From Methanobacterium sp. (lineage in GTDB: Archaea; Methanobacteriota; Methanobacteria; Methanobacteriales; Methanobacteriaceae): a stretch of DNA of 50,404 nt. The translations under genes and the position numbers were made by a program. Below, piece after piece: positions 15,435 to 24,674 of the stretch. The first letter of the stretch is position 1; each line of letters starts with the position of its first letter. The notes below the pieces were generated by a model. That model did no database searches. It was given only the letters and a program-made list of their open reading frames with translations, and was not told the origin of the DNA. Where the stretch lies: NCBI GenBank assembly GCA_020855015.1, contig JAHKLP010000047.1:1-50404 (forward strand). Direction: 5' to 3'.

Positions 15435-16345
15435 TTAAAGTAATATGCACTAATGAAACATCACTCCATCGCCCTGAAGCCCGTCGCTGGAGAGAACGTG
15501 TCCGGCTTTTAGAACCTCAGGGAGATGTGGTGGTGGTATTGCCCTGCAGCATGCGAAAACCATACTCATCCAGTAAATCCCATCGAATCTTCACCCAGGC
15601 CAGCAAAGGATTCCAGGAAGCTATTTTAACATCCCCATTTGGAGTTTGTCCCAGGGAAATGGAACACACCTACCCAATTCAGTCCTATGATGTTTCCACG
15701 GTGGGTGACTGGTCACAGGAAGAGATAAAGATCACCGGGGAATGTTTAGCCGAATATGTTCAGGATAAAGAGGTCATTGCCCATGTTGCACATGGTTATT
15801 TGACAGTATGTGAGGAATATTTGCCTGATGCCACTTTTACCTGTACTGATGGCAGAACCACTTCTTCTGAATCTATGAGAAACCTTAAAATGGCAGTTAA
15901 AAAATATGGCAAACTTAAAAGCCGTGAAAAACAGACTCATATGCTCAGATCAATTGCAAGATATCAGTTTAATACCCGGAAAGCAGATAAACTGATACCG
16001 TCTGATTATAAATTGAGGGGAAGATTTGATCGGCGATTGATGCATCAAGATGAACAAATAGCAGTATTACATCATGAAAACGGTCTTTTCAGCCTTAATA
16101 TTAAAGGAGGCATTCTCTTGAATGATATTGGTGTGAACTGGGTTGAAATTGATTTTGATCTTAAGACTAACACCCTTTTTGCACCAGGAGTGGTTGATGC
16201 CTATCCTGGAATAATCCCCAAAGATGAAGTGGTTATCATTAGAAATGGTGACGTTGTTGGTGTTGGGAAGGCCATCATGTGTGGCGAAGAGATGAAAAGG
16301 GGAGAAAAAGGTGTTGCTGTGAGGGTCAGACACAGGATGAGCTAA
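15431..16345 (+). CDS. Archaeosine synthase alpha-like protein (ArcS core and PUA)
   Basis: A 304-residue protein carrying the archaeosine synthase signature Pro38-Cys39-x3-Lys43-Pro-Tyr-x2-Ser48-x2-His51. The C-terminal 75 residues look like a PUA RNA-binding domain (Phe-Ala-Pro-Gly-Val-x-Asp, then Gly-Asp-x-Val-Gly-Val-Gly). ArcS converts preQ0 to archaeosine at G15 of tRNA. Full-length ArcS has a large N-terminal TGT-like half that is absent here, so this is the short form, which may act with another subunit. The start ATG overlaps the kinase stop as ATGA, so the two are translationally coupled, a surprising pairing of a sensor and a tRNA enzyme. Confidence 0.82.
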   Translation: MIKVICTNETSLHRPEARRWRERVRLLEPQGDVVVVLPCSMRKPYSSSKSHRIFTQASKGFQEAILTSPFGVCPREMEHTYPIQSYDVSTVGDWSQEEIKITGECLAEYVQDKEVIAHVAHGYLTVCEEYLPDATFTCTDGRTTSSESMRNLKMAVKKYGKLKSREKQTHMLRSIARYQFNTRKADKLIPSDYKLRGRFDRRLMHQDEQIAVLHHENGLFSLNIKGGILLNDIGVNWVEIDFDLKTNTLFAPGVVDAYPGIIPKDEVVIIRNGDVVGVGKAIMCGEEMKRGEKGVAVRVRHRMS

Positions 16346-16439
16346 TTATAATATGGACTTTTCCATGAATAAATATAAATATCATTAATGAAAATAAAAA
16401 AATGTCTTTATTTAATGTGTATAAAGGTTTTTTAGAGTG

Positions 16440-16474
16440 ATTTTACATTATAACCCTATCAAATGGTGTAAAAT
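16440..16474. promoter_or_regulatory. Perfect 8-bp dyad before the DUF59 gene
   Basis: ATTTTACA at 16440-16447 and TGTAAAAT at 16467-16474 form a perfect inverted repeat with a 19-base spacer, ending 28 bases before the start at 16503. The position suits an operator overlapping the promoter; a leader hairpin is the other reading. Confidence 0.35.
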
Positions 16475-16502
16475 ATACAAAAATCAATTTTGAGGTATGA
16501 TT

Positions 16503-16793
16503 ATGAGCGAAGATTTAATAGCAAAGGTTAGAGAAGCTCTTGTTCAGGTGGCTGATCCCCACATGGGCATCAGTATTGTGGAAATGGGACTTGTTGCAGA
16601 TATCCAGGCAAGTGAAAAGGATAAAACTGCTAGAATTGTAATAAAACCCACAAATCCAGGTTGTATGAGTGCTGCTAACATGGCCATGCAAGCCAGAGTA
16701 GCTGCTGAGAAAGTGGAAGGTATTGATAAGGCAGAGATCGAAATTGAAGGCCATATGATGGCTGATGCCATTAATGAGATGGTGAATAAATAA
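16503..16793 (+). CDS. DUF59/MIP18 family protein (Fe-S assembly related)
   Basis: A 96-residue single-domain protein of the DUF59 (MIP18) family, which helps mature Fe-S proteins; bacterial and archaeal forms include SufT and PaaD-type adapters. Visible family features are Val-x-Asp-Pro-x-x-Gly-x-Ser-Ile-Val-Glu-Met-Gly-Leu near residues 16-32 and a Pro-x-Asn-Pro-Gly-Cys-Met loop near residue 57, where the Cys is the conserved one of the family. ATG 16503 follows GAGGT at six bases; the ATG at 16497 is too close. It is followed after 37 bases by a kinase-like gene on the same strand. Confidence 0.85.
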   Translation: MSEDLIAKVREALVQVADPHMGISIVEMGLVADIQASEKDKTARIVIKPTNPGCMSAANMAMQARVAAEKVEGIDKAEIEIEGHMMADAINEMVNK

Positions 16794-16830
16794 TTATCCT
16801 TTTTTAATTTAGAAGGTCTCAGTAAAAGTT

Positions 16831-17385
16831 GTGTTTAAAATGAGACCATGGGAGCAGGTTGCTGTAGTGGGAGTTCCTGGAACAGGGAAAACCTCACTAT
16901 GCCGAGCTGCCTCTCAAAATTCGAATTATCAGCATGTGAATTTTGGAGAGGTGATGCTGGAAATAGCCAGGAGAAGGGGTTTAGCCATAAACCTCCCTGA
17001 AATGTTCAGTTTAGATCTTTCAATTCAACACAATATATGGAAAACCAGCGCACTCCAGATTAAGGATGAAAAAAATATTCTTTTAGACCTTCATGGTTTA
17101 GACCACTTTATTGAAGGTTATTTAATTTCACTACCCTTTGAGATCATAAGGCCAGATATTATAATCATTATCGAATCTGCATATGAAGATATTCTCCAGA
17201 GGAGACATGCTGATCCGCAAAAAGAAAGGATTATTCAGGGACTAAATACATTAAATGAACATGTTAAGATGTTAAGACTTGCCATGGTCACTGTTTCGAC
17301 ACGTTTAGGCTGTAATCTGGTAATATTAGATAACAACAATTTCAAAAATTGCTTAAATGAACTCGAATTAATATTAGGTAATTAA
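16831..17385 (+). CDS. Adenylate kinase-like P-loop protein (AdkA/Fap7-type)
   Basis: A 184-residue nucleotide-binding protein with Walker A Gly-Val-Pro-Gly-Thr-Gly-Lys-Thr-Ser (about residues 14-22), a strand ending in Leu-Leu-Asp-Leu-His-Gly-Leu-Asp (Walker B-like) and an Arg-Arg-x-Ala-Asp-Pro lid segment. The Pro-x-Ile-Ile-Ile-Ile-Ile-Glu strand before the lid is like archaeal adenylate kinase. The family is usually annotated as ATPase or adenylate kinase-like; the exact activity is not certain. GTG 16831 and ATG 16840 are both possible starts, neither with a clear ribosome binding site. Confidence 0.68.
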   Translation: MFKMRPWEQVAVVGVPGTGKTSLCRAASQNSNYQHVNFGEVMLEIARRRGLAINLPEMFSLDLSIQHNIWKTSALQIKDEKNILLDLHGLDHFIEGYLISLPFEIIRPDIIIIIESAYEDILQRRHADPQKERIIQGLNTLNEHVKMLRLAMVTVSTRLGCNLVILDNNNFKNCLNELELILGN

Positions 17386-17552
17386 TTCTGATATTTTTTG
17401 TGTAAACAGGAATGAGGAGTAATTGATCAACCGATTTTGTCAAACCAAATTCCATTATCATATTAACATTTCATTAAAAATCTACCAGCATCACAAGGAT
17501 TATATATGATGAAATCTAAATCTTGCATCTACCCCTGCAGTTTTTAAATTAA

Positions 17553-17561
17553 TTATATAAA
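17553..17561 (+). promoter_or_regulatory. TATA box of the tRNA-Ile gene
   Basis: TTATATAAA sits about 37 bases before the mature tRNA 5' end, consistent with a primary transcript starting some ten bases upstream of the RNase P site. Confidence 0.55.
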
Positions 17562-17593
17562 TTCTTGTTCTAAAAGCTGTACTACTATTTAAG

Positions 17594-18240
<647 letters not shown>

Positions 18241-20733
18241 TCAATTTTCAATCGTTCTTATCAACTGATTACACTCTCTAACAACCTTTTTATTGCCGAA
18301 AGCTTTGGCTATCCTGCGCACTGCTTCAAGCATTCGAATAAGAGAGTCTAGCCAGCTAAATATATCCCCAGCATAGGCATGAATTTCATAGTCGCGCATG
18401 AGTTTTCGGCTGATTTGGACGGGATCCCTCCGGTTTAGTCTTTTTTTAACTATTTTACTGGAAAGTTCACGTTGGAAACAACCACAGAATGGTCTTTCCT
18501 TACATTTACATGTGTAAAAGTCCATTTGGAGTTTTGTAAGGCGCTCCCTCAGATGGGGTTCCAGTTTGGAAATTGCACTGTTGGAACTAAGAATATCCAG
18601 GGTGCTGTCAGCAAATAAACGGGTTGACATATTTATTTTTAGAATACGACCAATTTGAGTGGATATTCTGTTGGAAAGATAGGCATTATCAAAGGGCTCT
18701 AACTTCAAGGCAATATCCAACGGATGCATCTTATGCATATTTTTCCGTATAAAATCACCCTCCCAGCAAGATAAAAATGACATCGACACTGCTCGACCAT
18801 AATCTGTGCTGAATATTTTATCGTCCTTTTCATTCACTAGACGATAATCTAAAAGGATGTTGAAGGCTTCTTCTAGTTCAATCGGTAATTCGTCGTTTTT
18901 ATAATCTTCACTTAGTTGTGAGAATGTATCCGCTCGTCCAGCACATATATCAGCCAGGAACTGTTCCAGTTGACTGTCTTCAGAATAGGTAACCTTAACT
19001 GGTTCCACATCACTGGCCAAAAGTTCCATGGCCTGTGATTCTTCGGTTTCATCCCCATAACTTCGTCCAACTTCCGGCAGTAGATACACTTTTCCCTGGT
19101 CATGGTAAGTTGGTCTTCCTGCACGGCCCAGCATTTGGGAGAATTCATTTGGTGTTAGTCGTTTGTTTCCCATGGTAAGACTTTCAAATAAAACCTGTGA
19201 AGCTGGGAAATCCACTCCAGCGGCCAGTGCAGCAGTCGTAACCACTGCACTCAATCTTTGATTGGCAAAATCTTTTTCTATCCTGTTTTTCTTTACATAT
19301 GATAAGCCAGCATGATATGCTGCTGCTTTAACCCCTCTCCTAATAAGGTAGTCGGATATACTATGGGTTTTACGACGTGAATTGGTGAAAATAATGCTCT
19401 GACCATGATATCCCTTTTTTGACCTGTTTTGATATTCAACACGGGATAGCTGGTTTAAGAGGTGATTTTTTTCTTCTTCTGTTGTGACGAATATTAAGTG
19501 TCTTTCCAGTGGCACGGGACGCTGCGGATATTCCACCAGTTTAAGACCAAATTCTGTGGAGATTTCCTGGGGATTTCCAACGGTAGCTGATAAACCTATC
19601 AACTGGAGGGATGGAAAAATCTTCTTCAAACGATGAATCAGTCCACGGAGTCGGGGTCCTCTTTCATCATCCCCTAACATGTGGATTTCATCCACCACCA
19701 CTGTCTGCAGGTTGCCTAAATGGGATGATTTACCGGCGCGGAGGAGGAAATCAAGGCCCTCATACGTCCCCACTATGATGTCAGCTTCAATGATATTTTC
19801 TTCAGGTAGGATGAGCTCTTCTTTGGCTTTGATCCTGCTCATTCCCACTCTAATAGAAACATTCAATCCCATATCTTGATATCTTCTCTTGAAATCCCTG
19901 TATTTTTGATTGGCTAATGCTACCAGAGGGGTTAAAAAGAGGAGTTTCCCACCTTTAAGGGCTCTAGGTATTCCTGCCATCTCTCCGATGAGTGTTTTAC
20001 CACTGGCAGTTGCAGAAACTACCAGTAGGTTCTCTCCTTCCAAGAGTCCAGCCTGAACTGCTAGAACCTGTACTGGTAAGAGATGAGTGCCCTGTTTTTT
20101 AAAAGAGTTTTTAAGCTTTGGGGGGATGTCAAGATGATCTATTCTTATTTCTGGAAGATTAATGGAAGTTTTGGTGGTTATTTTATCGTATAGTGTGAGT
20201 TCTTTATTTTTCAAAGGGTCGAAACGTGGATCAAAAACAGTTAGTACCTGTTCCAGATTCCCTGTTTGGTCAAGCATCTTCCTGAATCGTGGAAAAGTAC
20301 TCATATCATATGATCTGGCTTTTAATTCGCGTTTTATCTCGTTTTCTGCACATATACGGCAGAAGTAATCTCCCTGGTAGAGATAAGATTTTTCCTTGTT
20401 AATTATGGTGATGAAACCTTCAAATGTGCAGTGTCTGCAGACAAGAGTGTGTTTGAATTTTATGTTTAATGAACCGAGGAGTTCTTCAGTGTCTGGATCA
20501 GAACCAACTAAAAAAACATTTTGTTTTCTGAGAATTTTCACTGCTTCACTGGGAGGAAAAATGATTTCTTTATCCTTCTTTACTATGAACTTGTGAATCT
20601 TTATATGATTATCTACACGACGAAACTTAATATAACCATAGAAAAGAGGTTTTCTCCTGTTGTTGATCGCTCCTTTAGAACTTCCAATGGGAAATAACTC
20701 CACTATCTTCTTTTTTCGTCTTAAGATTATCAT
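18241..20733 (-). CDS. DEAD/DEAH-box helicase with zinc-binding segments (DUF5814-type)
   Basis: An 830-residue superfamily 2 helicase. The N-terminal ~200 residues carry Cys-x-x-Cys pairs (Cys-Arg-His-Cys and Cys-Arg-Ile-Cys near 100-130) that may bind zinc. The motor has Walker A Ser-Ala-Thr-Ala-Ser-Gly-Lys-Thr (about 240-247), a DEIH box (about 345-349), Ser-Ala-Thr motif III, and motif VI Gln-Met-Leu-Gly-Arg-Ala-Gly-Arg-Pro (about 532-540). The C-terminus has Cys-Lys-Cys with Cys-Gly-Cys, another metal site. It resembles archaeal Hel308/Ski2-like helicases with a DUF5814 tail, found in methanogens; a DNA repair or RNA role is not settled. It stands alone on its strand. Confidence 0.85.
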   Translation of the reverse strand: MIILRRKKKIVELFPIGSSKGAINNRRKPLFYGYIKFRRVDNHIKIHKFIVKKDKEIIFPPSEAVKILRKQNVFLVGSDPDTEELLGSLNIKFKHTLVCRHCTFEGFITIINKEKSYLYQGDYFCRICAENEIKRELKARSYDMSTFPRFRKMLDQTGNLEQVLTVFDPRFDPLKNKELTLYDKITTKTSINLPEIRIDHLDIPPKLKNSFKKQGTHLLPVQVLAVQAGLLEGENLLVVSATASGKTLIGEMAGIPRALKGGKLLFLTPLVALANQKYRDFKRRYQDMGLNVSIRVGMSRIKAKEELILPEENIIEADIIVGTYEGLDFLLRAGKSSHLGNLQTVVVDEIHMLGDDERGPRLRGLIHRLKKIFPSLQLIGLSATVGNPQEISTEFGLKLVEYPQRPVPLERHLIFVTTEEEKNHLLNQLSRVEYQNRSKKGYHGQSIIFTNSRRKTHSISDYLIRRGVKAAAYHAGLSYVKKNRIEKDFANQRLSAVVTTAALAAGVDFPASQVLFESLTMGNKRLTPNEFSQMLGRAGRPTYHDQGKVYLLPEVGRSYGDETEESQAMELLASDVEPVKVTYSEDSQLEQFLADICAGRADTFSQLSEDYKNDELPIELEEAFNILLDYRLVNEKDDKIFSTDYGRAVSMSFLSCWEGDFIRKNMHKMHPLDIALKLEPFDNAYLSNRISTQIGRILKINMSTRLFADSTLDILSSNSAISKLEPHLRERLTKLQMDFYTCKCKERPFCGCFQRELSSKIVKKRLNRRDPVQISRKLMRDYEIHAYAGDIFSWLDSLIRMLEAVRRIAKAFGNKKVVRECNQLIRTIEN

Positions 20734-21047
20734 TTTCCTGTGTTTTATAAAGATTTCTCATCCAATTTTCCCATAACAATATGATTTTGAAAAAAAATGT
20801 GATTATTTTGATAATTTTATTTTTTCAAGGGTTTTCACTGGCTCCTAATATTCTCTCTACATCCAATTTCAATAGGTCCCCATTTATCTTCAGATCCAAA
20901 TAGTTTTAGCTATTCTGCCACCTCTTTTCACTTAAATTGATATCCAAATAGGGGGGGAATGAAGGGTGAACACAGTGAAAATCTTTTGGCTTAGCTCATT
21001 ATGAGAGGGATAGAAGTGACTAGAACTCCTGAATATAAAAATATAAA
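20734..21047. other. Intergenic region, nothing recognised
   Basis: The 314 bases between the helicase start and the end of the acyl-CoA synthetase gene hold no convincing ORF. A run of seven G near 20950 is the only notable feature. The helicase promoter must lie near 20745-20790, where the minus strand is A/T-rich. Confidence 0.4.
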
Positions 21048-22706
21048 TTAGAGGCCTTCATTTTCTTCTAATTTCTTTTTCAGAAGTTCTTCTGCTTTTT
21101 CTCTGAGGATGAATTTTTGTATCTTTCCACTGGCAGTGAGTGGGAATTCATCAACAAAGAAAACATGTTTGGGTACCTTAAAACGGGCGATTTTGGTGAC
21201 TGCGTAGTCTCGAACATCTTCTTCTGTGAGTTCTGCCCCTTCTTCCAGGATGATGAAAGCACCGACGATTTCCCCGTATTTTTCATCAGGAATTCCTACA
21301 ACTTGAACATCCAGAACTCCGGGCATGGTGTATAAAAATTCCTCGATTTCACGGGGGTAGATGTTTTCTCCTCCCCGTATGATCATGTCTTTGATCCTTC
21401 CAACTATGGAGTAGTATCCTTCTTCATCTAGAGTTGCCAGGTCCCCGCTGTGGAGCCATCCATCTTCATCGATTACTTCCCGGGTTTTTTCTGGCATTTT
21501 ATAGTACCCTTTCATTACGTTGTATCCTTTACAACATATTTCTCCAGTCTGGTTCGATCCTAATGTTTCTCCGGTTTCAGGGTCGACAATTTTAACTTCA
21601 CATTCGGGTAAGGGTTTGCCCACTGTTTCCACCCTTTTTATTAGAGGATCATCTACACTGGTCTGGGTGAATCCTGGTGATCCTTCTGTCAGGCCGTATA
21701 CACTGGTTATTTCGTTCATGTTCATGTCATTAACCACTTTTTTCATGGCTTCAATAGGGGGTGTTGAACCGGCCATTATACCGGTGCGCAGACTGGAAAG
21801 ATCGAACATTTCGAACATTGGATGGCTGTACTCGGCTATAAACATGGTGGGAACCCCATAAAGGGCTGTGCAGCGCTCTTTTTGAACTGCGGCAAGGACC
21901 ATCAGGGGATCAAAGAGCTCCACCATCACCATGGTAGCCCCATGACTGAAAGCGGCCATTACTGCCAGTACAATGCCGAAACAATGGAATAAAGGTACGC
22001 ATATGCAGAGTCTGTCTTTTTCTGTGAATTTCTGTCTTTCACCTATGTAGTATCCATTGTTAAGGATGTTAGTATGGGTTAACATAACACCCTTGGGAAA
22101 TCCGGTGGTTCCAGAGGTGTACTGCATGTTTACCACTTCGTCACTATTAACCGATGATTTGATACTTTGGAATTTTTCTTCATTCCCATGTTTTCCCAAG
22201 AGTAGGAGTTCGTTGGTGTTGTACATTCCACGGTGTTTCTCCTGTCCCACATAAATTACGCTTTTTAAGAAGGGGAATTCTTCACTATCTAATTTACCCC
22301 TTTCATGGGTTTTCAGCTCAGGAACTAATTCATAAACAGTTTGGACATAATCAACATCCCGAAAGCCATCTATGATCGCCAGGGCCTTCATATCAGACTG
22401 TTTGAGCACATAATCAAGCTCATGACTCTTATAAGCCGTGTTAACGGTCACCAGTACCACGCCTATCTTGGAGGTTGCGAACATGAAAGTAAGCCAGTCT
22501 GGTACGTTTTTGGCCCATATGCCCACATGATCTCCTTTTTTTATTCCGATGGCAAGTAGTCCCTTGGCTAAAAGGTTGACTCTTTCATCAAACTCTCGAT
22601 ATGTAAAGCGTAAATCTCGATCAGGGTAAACCATGAACTCCTGATTCGGATCCTTTTTGACCATTTTTTCTAGGAAATCACCAATGGTAAGTTCAGTAAA
22701 AACCAT
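21048..22706 (-). CDS. AMP-binding acyl-CoA synthetase
   Basis: A 552-residue ligase of the ANL superfamily. Visible motifs are the P-loop-like Tyr-Thr-Ser-Gly-Thr-Thr-Gly-Phe-Pro-Lys-Gly, the Tyr-Gly-Leu-Thr-Glu A5 motif, the Gly-Trp-Leu-His-Ser-Gly-Asp-Leu adenylation motif, the hinge Gly-Arg-Ile-Lys-Asp-Met-Ile-Ile-Arg-Gly-Gly-Glu-Asn, and the catalytic Lys in Ser-Gly-Lys-Ile-Gln near the end. It activates a carboxylic acid to acyl-AMP and then acyl-CoA. I take ATG 22706, with GGAG eight bases upstream, over the earlier in-frame start at 22745. It is the last gene of a three-gene operon. The acid is unknown; methanogens lack fatty acid beta-oxidation. Confidence 0.9.
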   Translation of the reverse strand: MVFTELTIGDFLEKMVKKDPNQEFMVYPDRDLRFTYREFDERVNLLAKGLLAIGIKKGDHVGIWAKNVPDWLTFMFATSKIGVVLVTVNTAYKSHELDYVLKQSDMKALAIIDGFRDVDYVQTVYELVPELKTHERGKLDSEEFPFLKSVIYVGQEKHRGMYNTNELLLLGKHGNEEKFQSIKSSVNSDEVVNMQYTSGTTGFPKGVMLTHTNILNNGYYIGERQKFTEKDRLCICVPLFHCFGIVLAVMAAFSHGATMVMVELFDPLMVLAAVQKERCTALYGVPTMFIAEYSHPMFEMFDLSSLRTGIMAGSTPPIEAMKKVVNDMNMNEITSVYGLTEGSPGFTQTSVDDPLIKRVETVGKPLPECEVKIVDPETGETLGSNQTGEICCKGYNVMKGYYKMPEKTREVIDEDGWLHSGDLATLDEEGYYSIVGRIKDMIIRGGENIYPREIEEFLYTMPGVLDVQVVGIPDEKYGEIVGAFIILEEGAELTEEDVRDYAVTKIARFKVPKHVFFVDEFPLTASGKIQKFILREKAEELLKKKLEENEGL

Positions 22707-22807
22707 TTTAAAAACTCCAATGTTTAGTTTTATATAAAACAACAATGATTATGAAAAACCACAAATGTTTATTAGATTTTTGAAACTCATTCACAGTTTA
22801 CGAATTT

Positions 22808-23215
22808 CTATTCTCCAGTATCTTCAGAATGTTCCTCTAGCCTTTTTCTTATGTCATCCGGTATTGGGTTTGATTTTTGTTGGATGAAATCATAATGTAC
22901 CAGAACTGCAGTTCCCTTGGCCTTAAGATGGCCCGATTGCCAGGCCTCATGATAGGTGGTGAATGATGAGTTACCAATTTTCAAAACATGAGTTTTGATA
23001 TCCACATCACCATTATAGTACATCTGTCCTACAAACTCAAAATCAGTCTTCACCATTATCAATTTCCATTTTTCGTAGCTGAGATCTAAATCAGGAGTAA
23101 AATATCTGTAAAGACGGTTTCGAGCTAGTTCAAACCATTCTGCAAGTACGATATTATTTATGTGCCTTAATCCATCTGCGTCTCCGAAACGAGGGGTCAC
23201 CGTGATTTTGTACAT
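22808..23215 (-). CDS. 4HBT (hotdog) acyl-CoA thioesterase
   Basis: A 135-residue hotdog-fold protein of the 4-hydroxybenzoyl-CoA thioesterase type. The opening Val-Thr-Pro-Arg-Phe-Gly-Asp-Ala-Asp-Gly-Leu-x-His-Ile-Asn-Asn has the catalytic Asp and the His/Asn of the family. ATG 23215 follows GGAG at eight bases; an earlier TTG (23221) sits too close to the site. It lies 101 bases upstream of the acyl-CoA synthetase and 29 bases downstream of the regulator, in the same direction. It would hydrolyse the acyl-CoA made by its neighbour, or edit wrong products. Confidence 0.87.
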   Translation of the reverse strand: MYKITVTPRFGDADGLRHINNIVLAEWFELARNRLYRYFTPDLDLSYEKWKLIMVKTDFEFVGQMYYNGDVDIKTHVLKIGNSSFTTYHEAWQSGHLKAKGTAVLVHYDFIQQKSNPIPDDIRKRLEEHSEDTGE

Positions 23216-23244
23216 ATTCAATTCTCCAGTATCAACACCAATAT

Positions 23245-23826
23245 CTAGAAGGGGGTGTAAACGACTGCTAACATCTTAGAATCCTTCTCTTTAGCATGCA
23301 CATGATGTGGTACTACAGAGTCGTAGTAGATGCTGTCTGATGCTTCCAGCTCATATTTTTCCTGACCATAAAGTACTTCTATTTTCCCCTGCAGAACGTA
23401 TAGGAATTCTTCACCTTCATGGGACGATAACTGGTAATCCCCATCATCAGGGGGGTGGACGTCAATGATGAACGGTTCCATATGCCGGTCTCCCTTGCCA
23501 TAAGCCAGGGAATAAAATTCCATTGCACTCTTATTACTGTGTTCACCTAATCCCTGTCCTGAGAACCGGATTATATTATCTGATTTCCCAGATTTAACCA
23601 TGAAAGGCCCACTGTGAGGGGCATCATCCAGGAAAGTGCCAAGACGAACACCCATTGCCCGGGCAATCCTCAAAAGAGGAGTTAATGAAGGTATCAATGC
23701 TCCGCTTTCCAAGTCTTTGATGAGTTCGACACTGCTTTGACTGGCTTCTGCTAATTCTTCTTGTGACATTTCCCTGTCTTCTCTTATTTGTCGGATTTTT
23801 ACTCCTATTTTGTTCTCCTCGGACAT
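23245..23826 (-). CDS. XRE-type HTH regulator with cupin sensor domain
   Basis: A 193-residue protein: residues about 8-65 form an XRE helix-turn-helix (Ile-Arg-Gln-Ile-Arg-Glu, Met-Ser-Gln-Glu-Glu-Leu-Ala, then Ser-Val-Glu-Leu-Ile-Lys-Asp-Leu-Glu), and residues about 110-193 a single cupin with His-Glu-Gly-Glu-Glu-Phe-Leu-Tyr-Val-Leu-Gln-Gly and a late Pro-His-His-Val-His. Such fusions sense a small molecule and repress a neighbouring metabolic operon. It is the first gene of the operon and probably its own regulator. The ATG follows GGTGATT at a short distance. Confidence 0.9.
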   Translation of the reverse strand: MSEENKIGVKIRQIREDREMSQEELAEASQSSVELIKDLESGALIPSLTPLLRIARAMGVRLGTFLDDAPHSGPFMVKSGKSDNIIRFSGQGLGEHSNKSAMEFYSLAYGKGDRHMEPFIIDVHPPDDGDYQLSSHEGEEFLYVLQGKIEVLYGQEKYELEASDSIYYDSVVPHHVHAKEKDSKMLAVVYTPF

Positions 23827-24069
23827 TTAATCACCTGATTCTGATATAAATCTAATATATTAATTTTTAAAAACTTAAAGTTCATTTACTAATTAGTTCT
23901 AATACTTAAAATTTTTTTTATTTACAAGTAGAGTCTCAGCCACCACTCACACATTCGTTAGGGGGAATTGTGGTGTTATTTGAGGCTGAAAATTATGGCT
24001 TATGATCTACATTAACACAATAAAATTCTATGGAAAAATATTTGATTTAAACCGTTTCATGGGTTGGGA

Positions 24070-24351
24070 TCAGTTAGTGTTGTTTTTTAGGGTTCTGTTA
24101 GTTGTTTTGTTAGTTTTGTTGGTGGTGTTGGTGGTGTTGACAATTATGTGTCTGTAAATCTGTACTGGAGTGAAATTTGAATTGTCAATCTCACTAATCT
24201 TCTGCTCACCATTGAAATTAAAATCAGAAGGAATTAACCCCACACCAATATCTGTGCCTATGTTTAAAGCATTAGCCCCTGAAGCAGCCCCAAAGGCTAC
24301 CATTGCAATCATTAATACAATGAAAATTGTTCCAGATTTTTTAGGAGTCAT
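24070..24351 (-). CDS. Small secreted Asn/Thr-rich protein
   Basis: A 93-residue protein with an N-terminal hydrophobic segment (about residues 8-27, ending Ala-Ser-Gly-Ala-Asn-Ala) that looks like a signal peptide, then about 40 ordinary residues and a tail of Asn-Thr-Thr, Asn-Lys-Thr and Asn-Arg-Thr sequons. About eight acceptor sites are packed into the last 35 residues. AAGGT lies seven bases before the ATG. It has the same plan as the protein at 8331: short hydrophobic anchor plus sequon tail, but no clear sequence identity. Function unknown. Confidence 0.55.
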   Translation of the reverse strand: MTPKKSGTIFIVLMIAMVAFGAASGANALNIGTDIGVGLIPSDFNFNGEQKISEIDNSNFTPVQIYRHIIVNTTNTTNKTNKTTNRTLKNNTN

Positions 24352-24674
24352 TCGGATTACCTTGAAACATTCCTAACCAACTAACTTTACATTGATAACT
24401 AAATTATTAGGTATTATAATATTTTAAGTACAGTTATCATTGAATTTTGACGGTTATTTAATTTTTTTTAGAATATTTTCCCTTCAATCATGTTGAATCA
24501 ATGTCAGATTAGGATAATTCAATTATTAGTTATAGTATATTATTACAACACTTTTAAATATTAGTTACCCGACGTCAACATACCACCAACAATTTTAAAG
24601 AGTGTGTTTACAGAATGGATTTGGATAATAGTGTTTAAAAGCTGTTAATAACTAATTAAAGAAGAATAATTAGA
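24352..24674. other. Intergenic region, nothing recognised
   Basis: No ORF or repeat is evident in these 323 bases between two minus-strand genes. Poly-T and AT-rich stretches near 24460-24550 fit a promoter for the small secreted protein. The segment next to 24674 would hold the glmS terminator. Confidence 0.35.

Noticed and set aside
24100..24140. Repeated AAC/ACC triplets as a CRISPR or satellite array
   Set aside because: They are coding triplets for an Asn-Thr tail, short and irregular; no spacer-repeat pattern is present.
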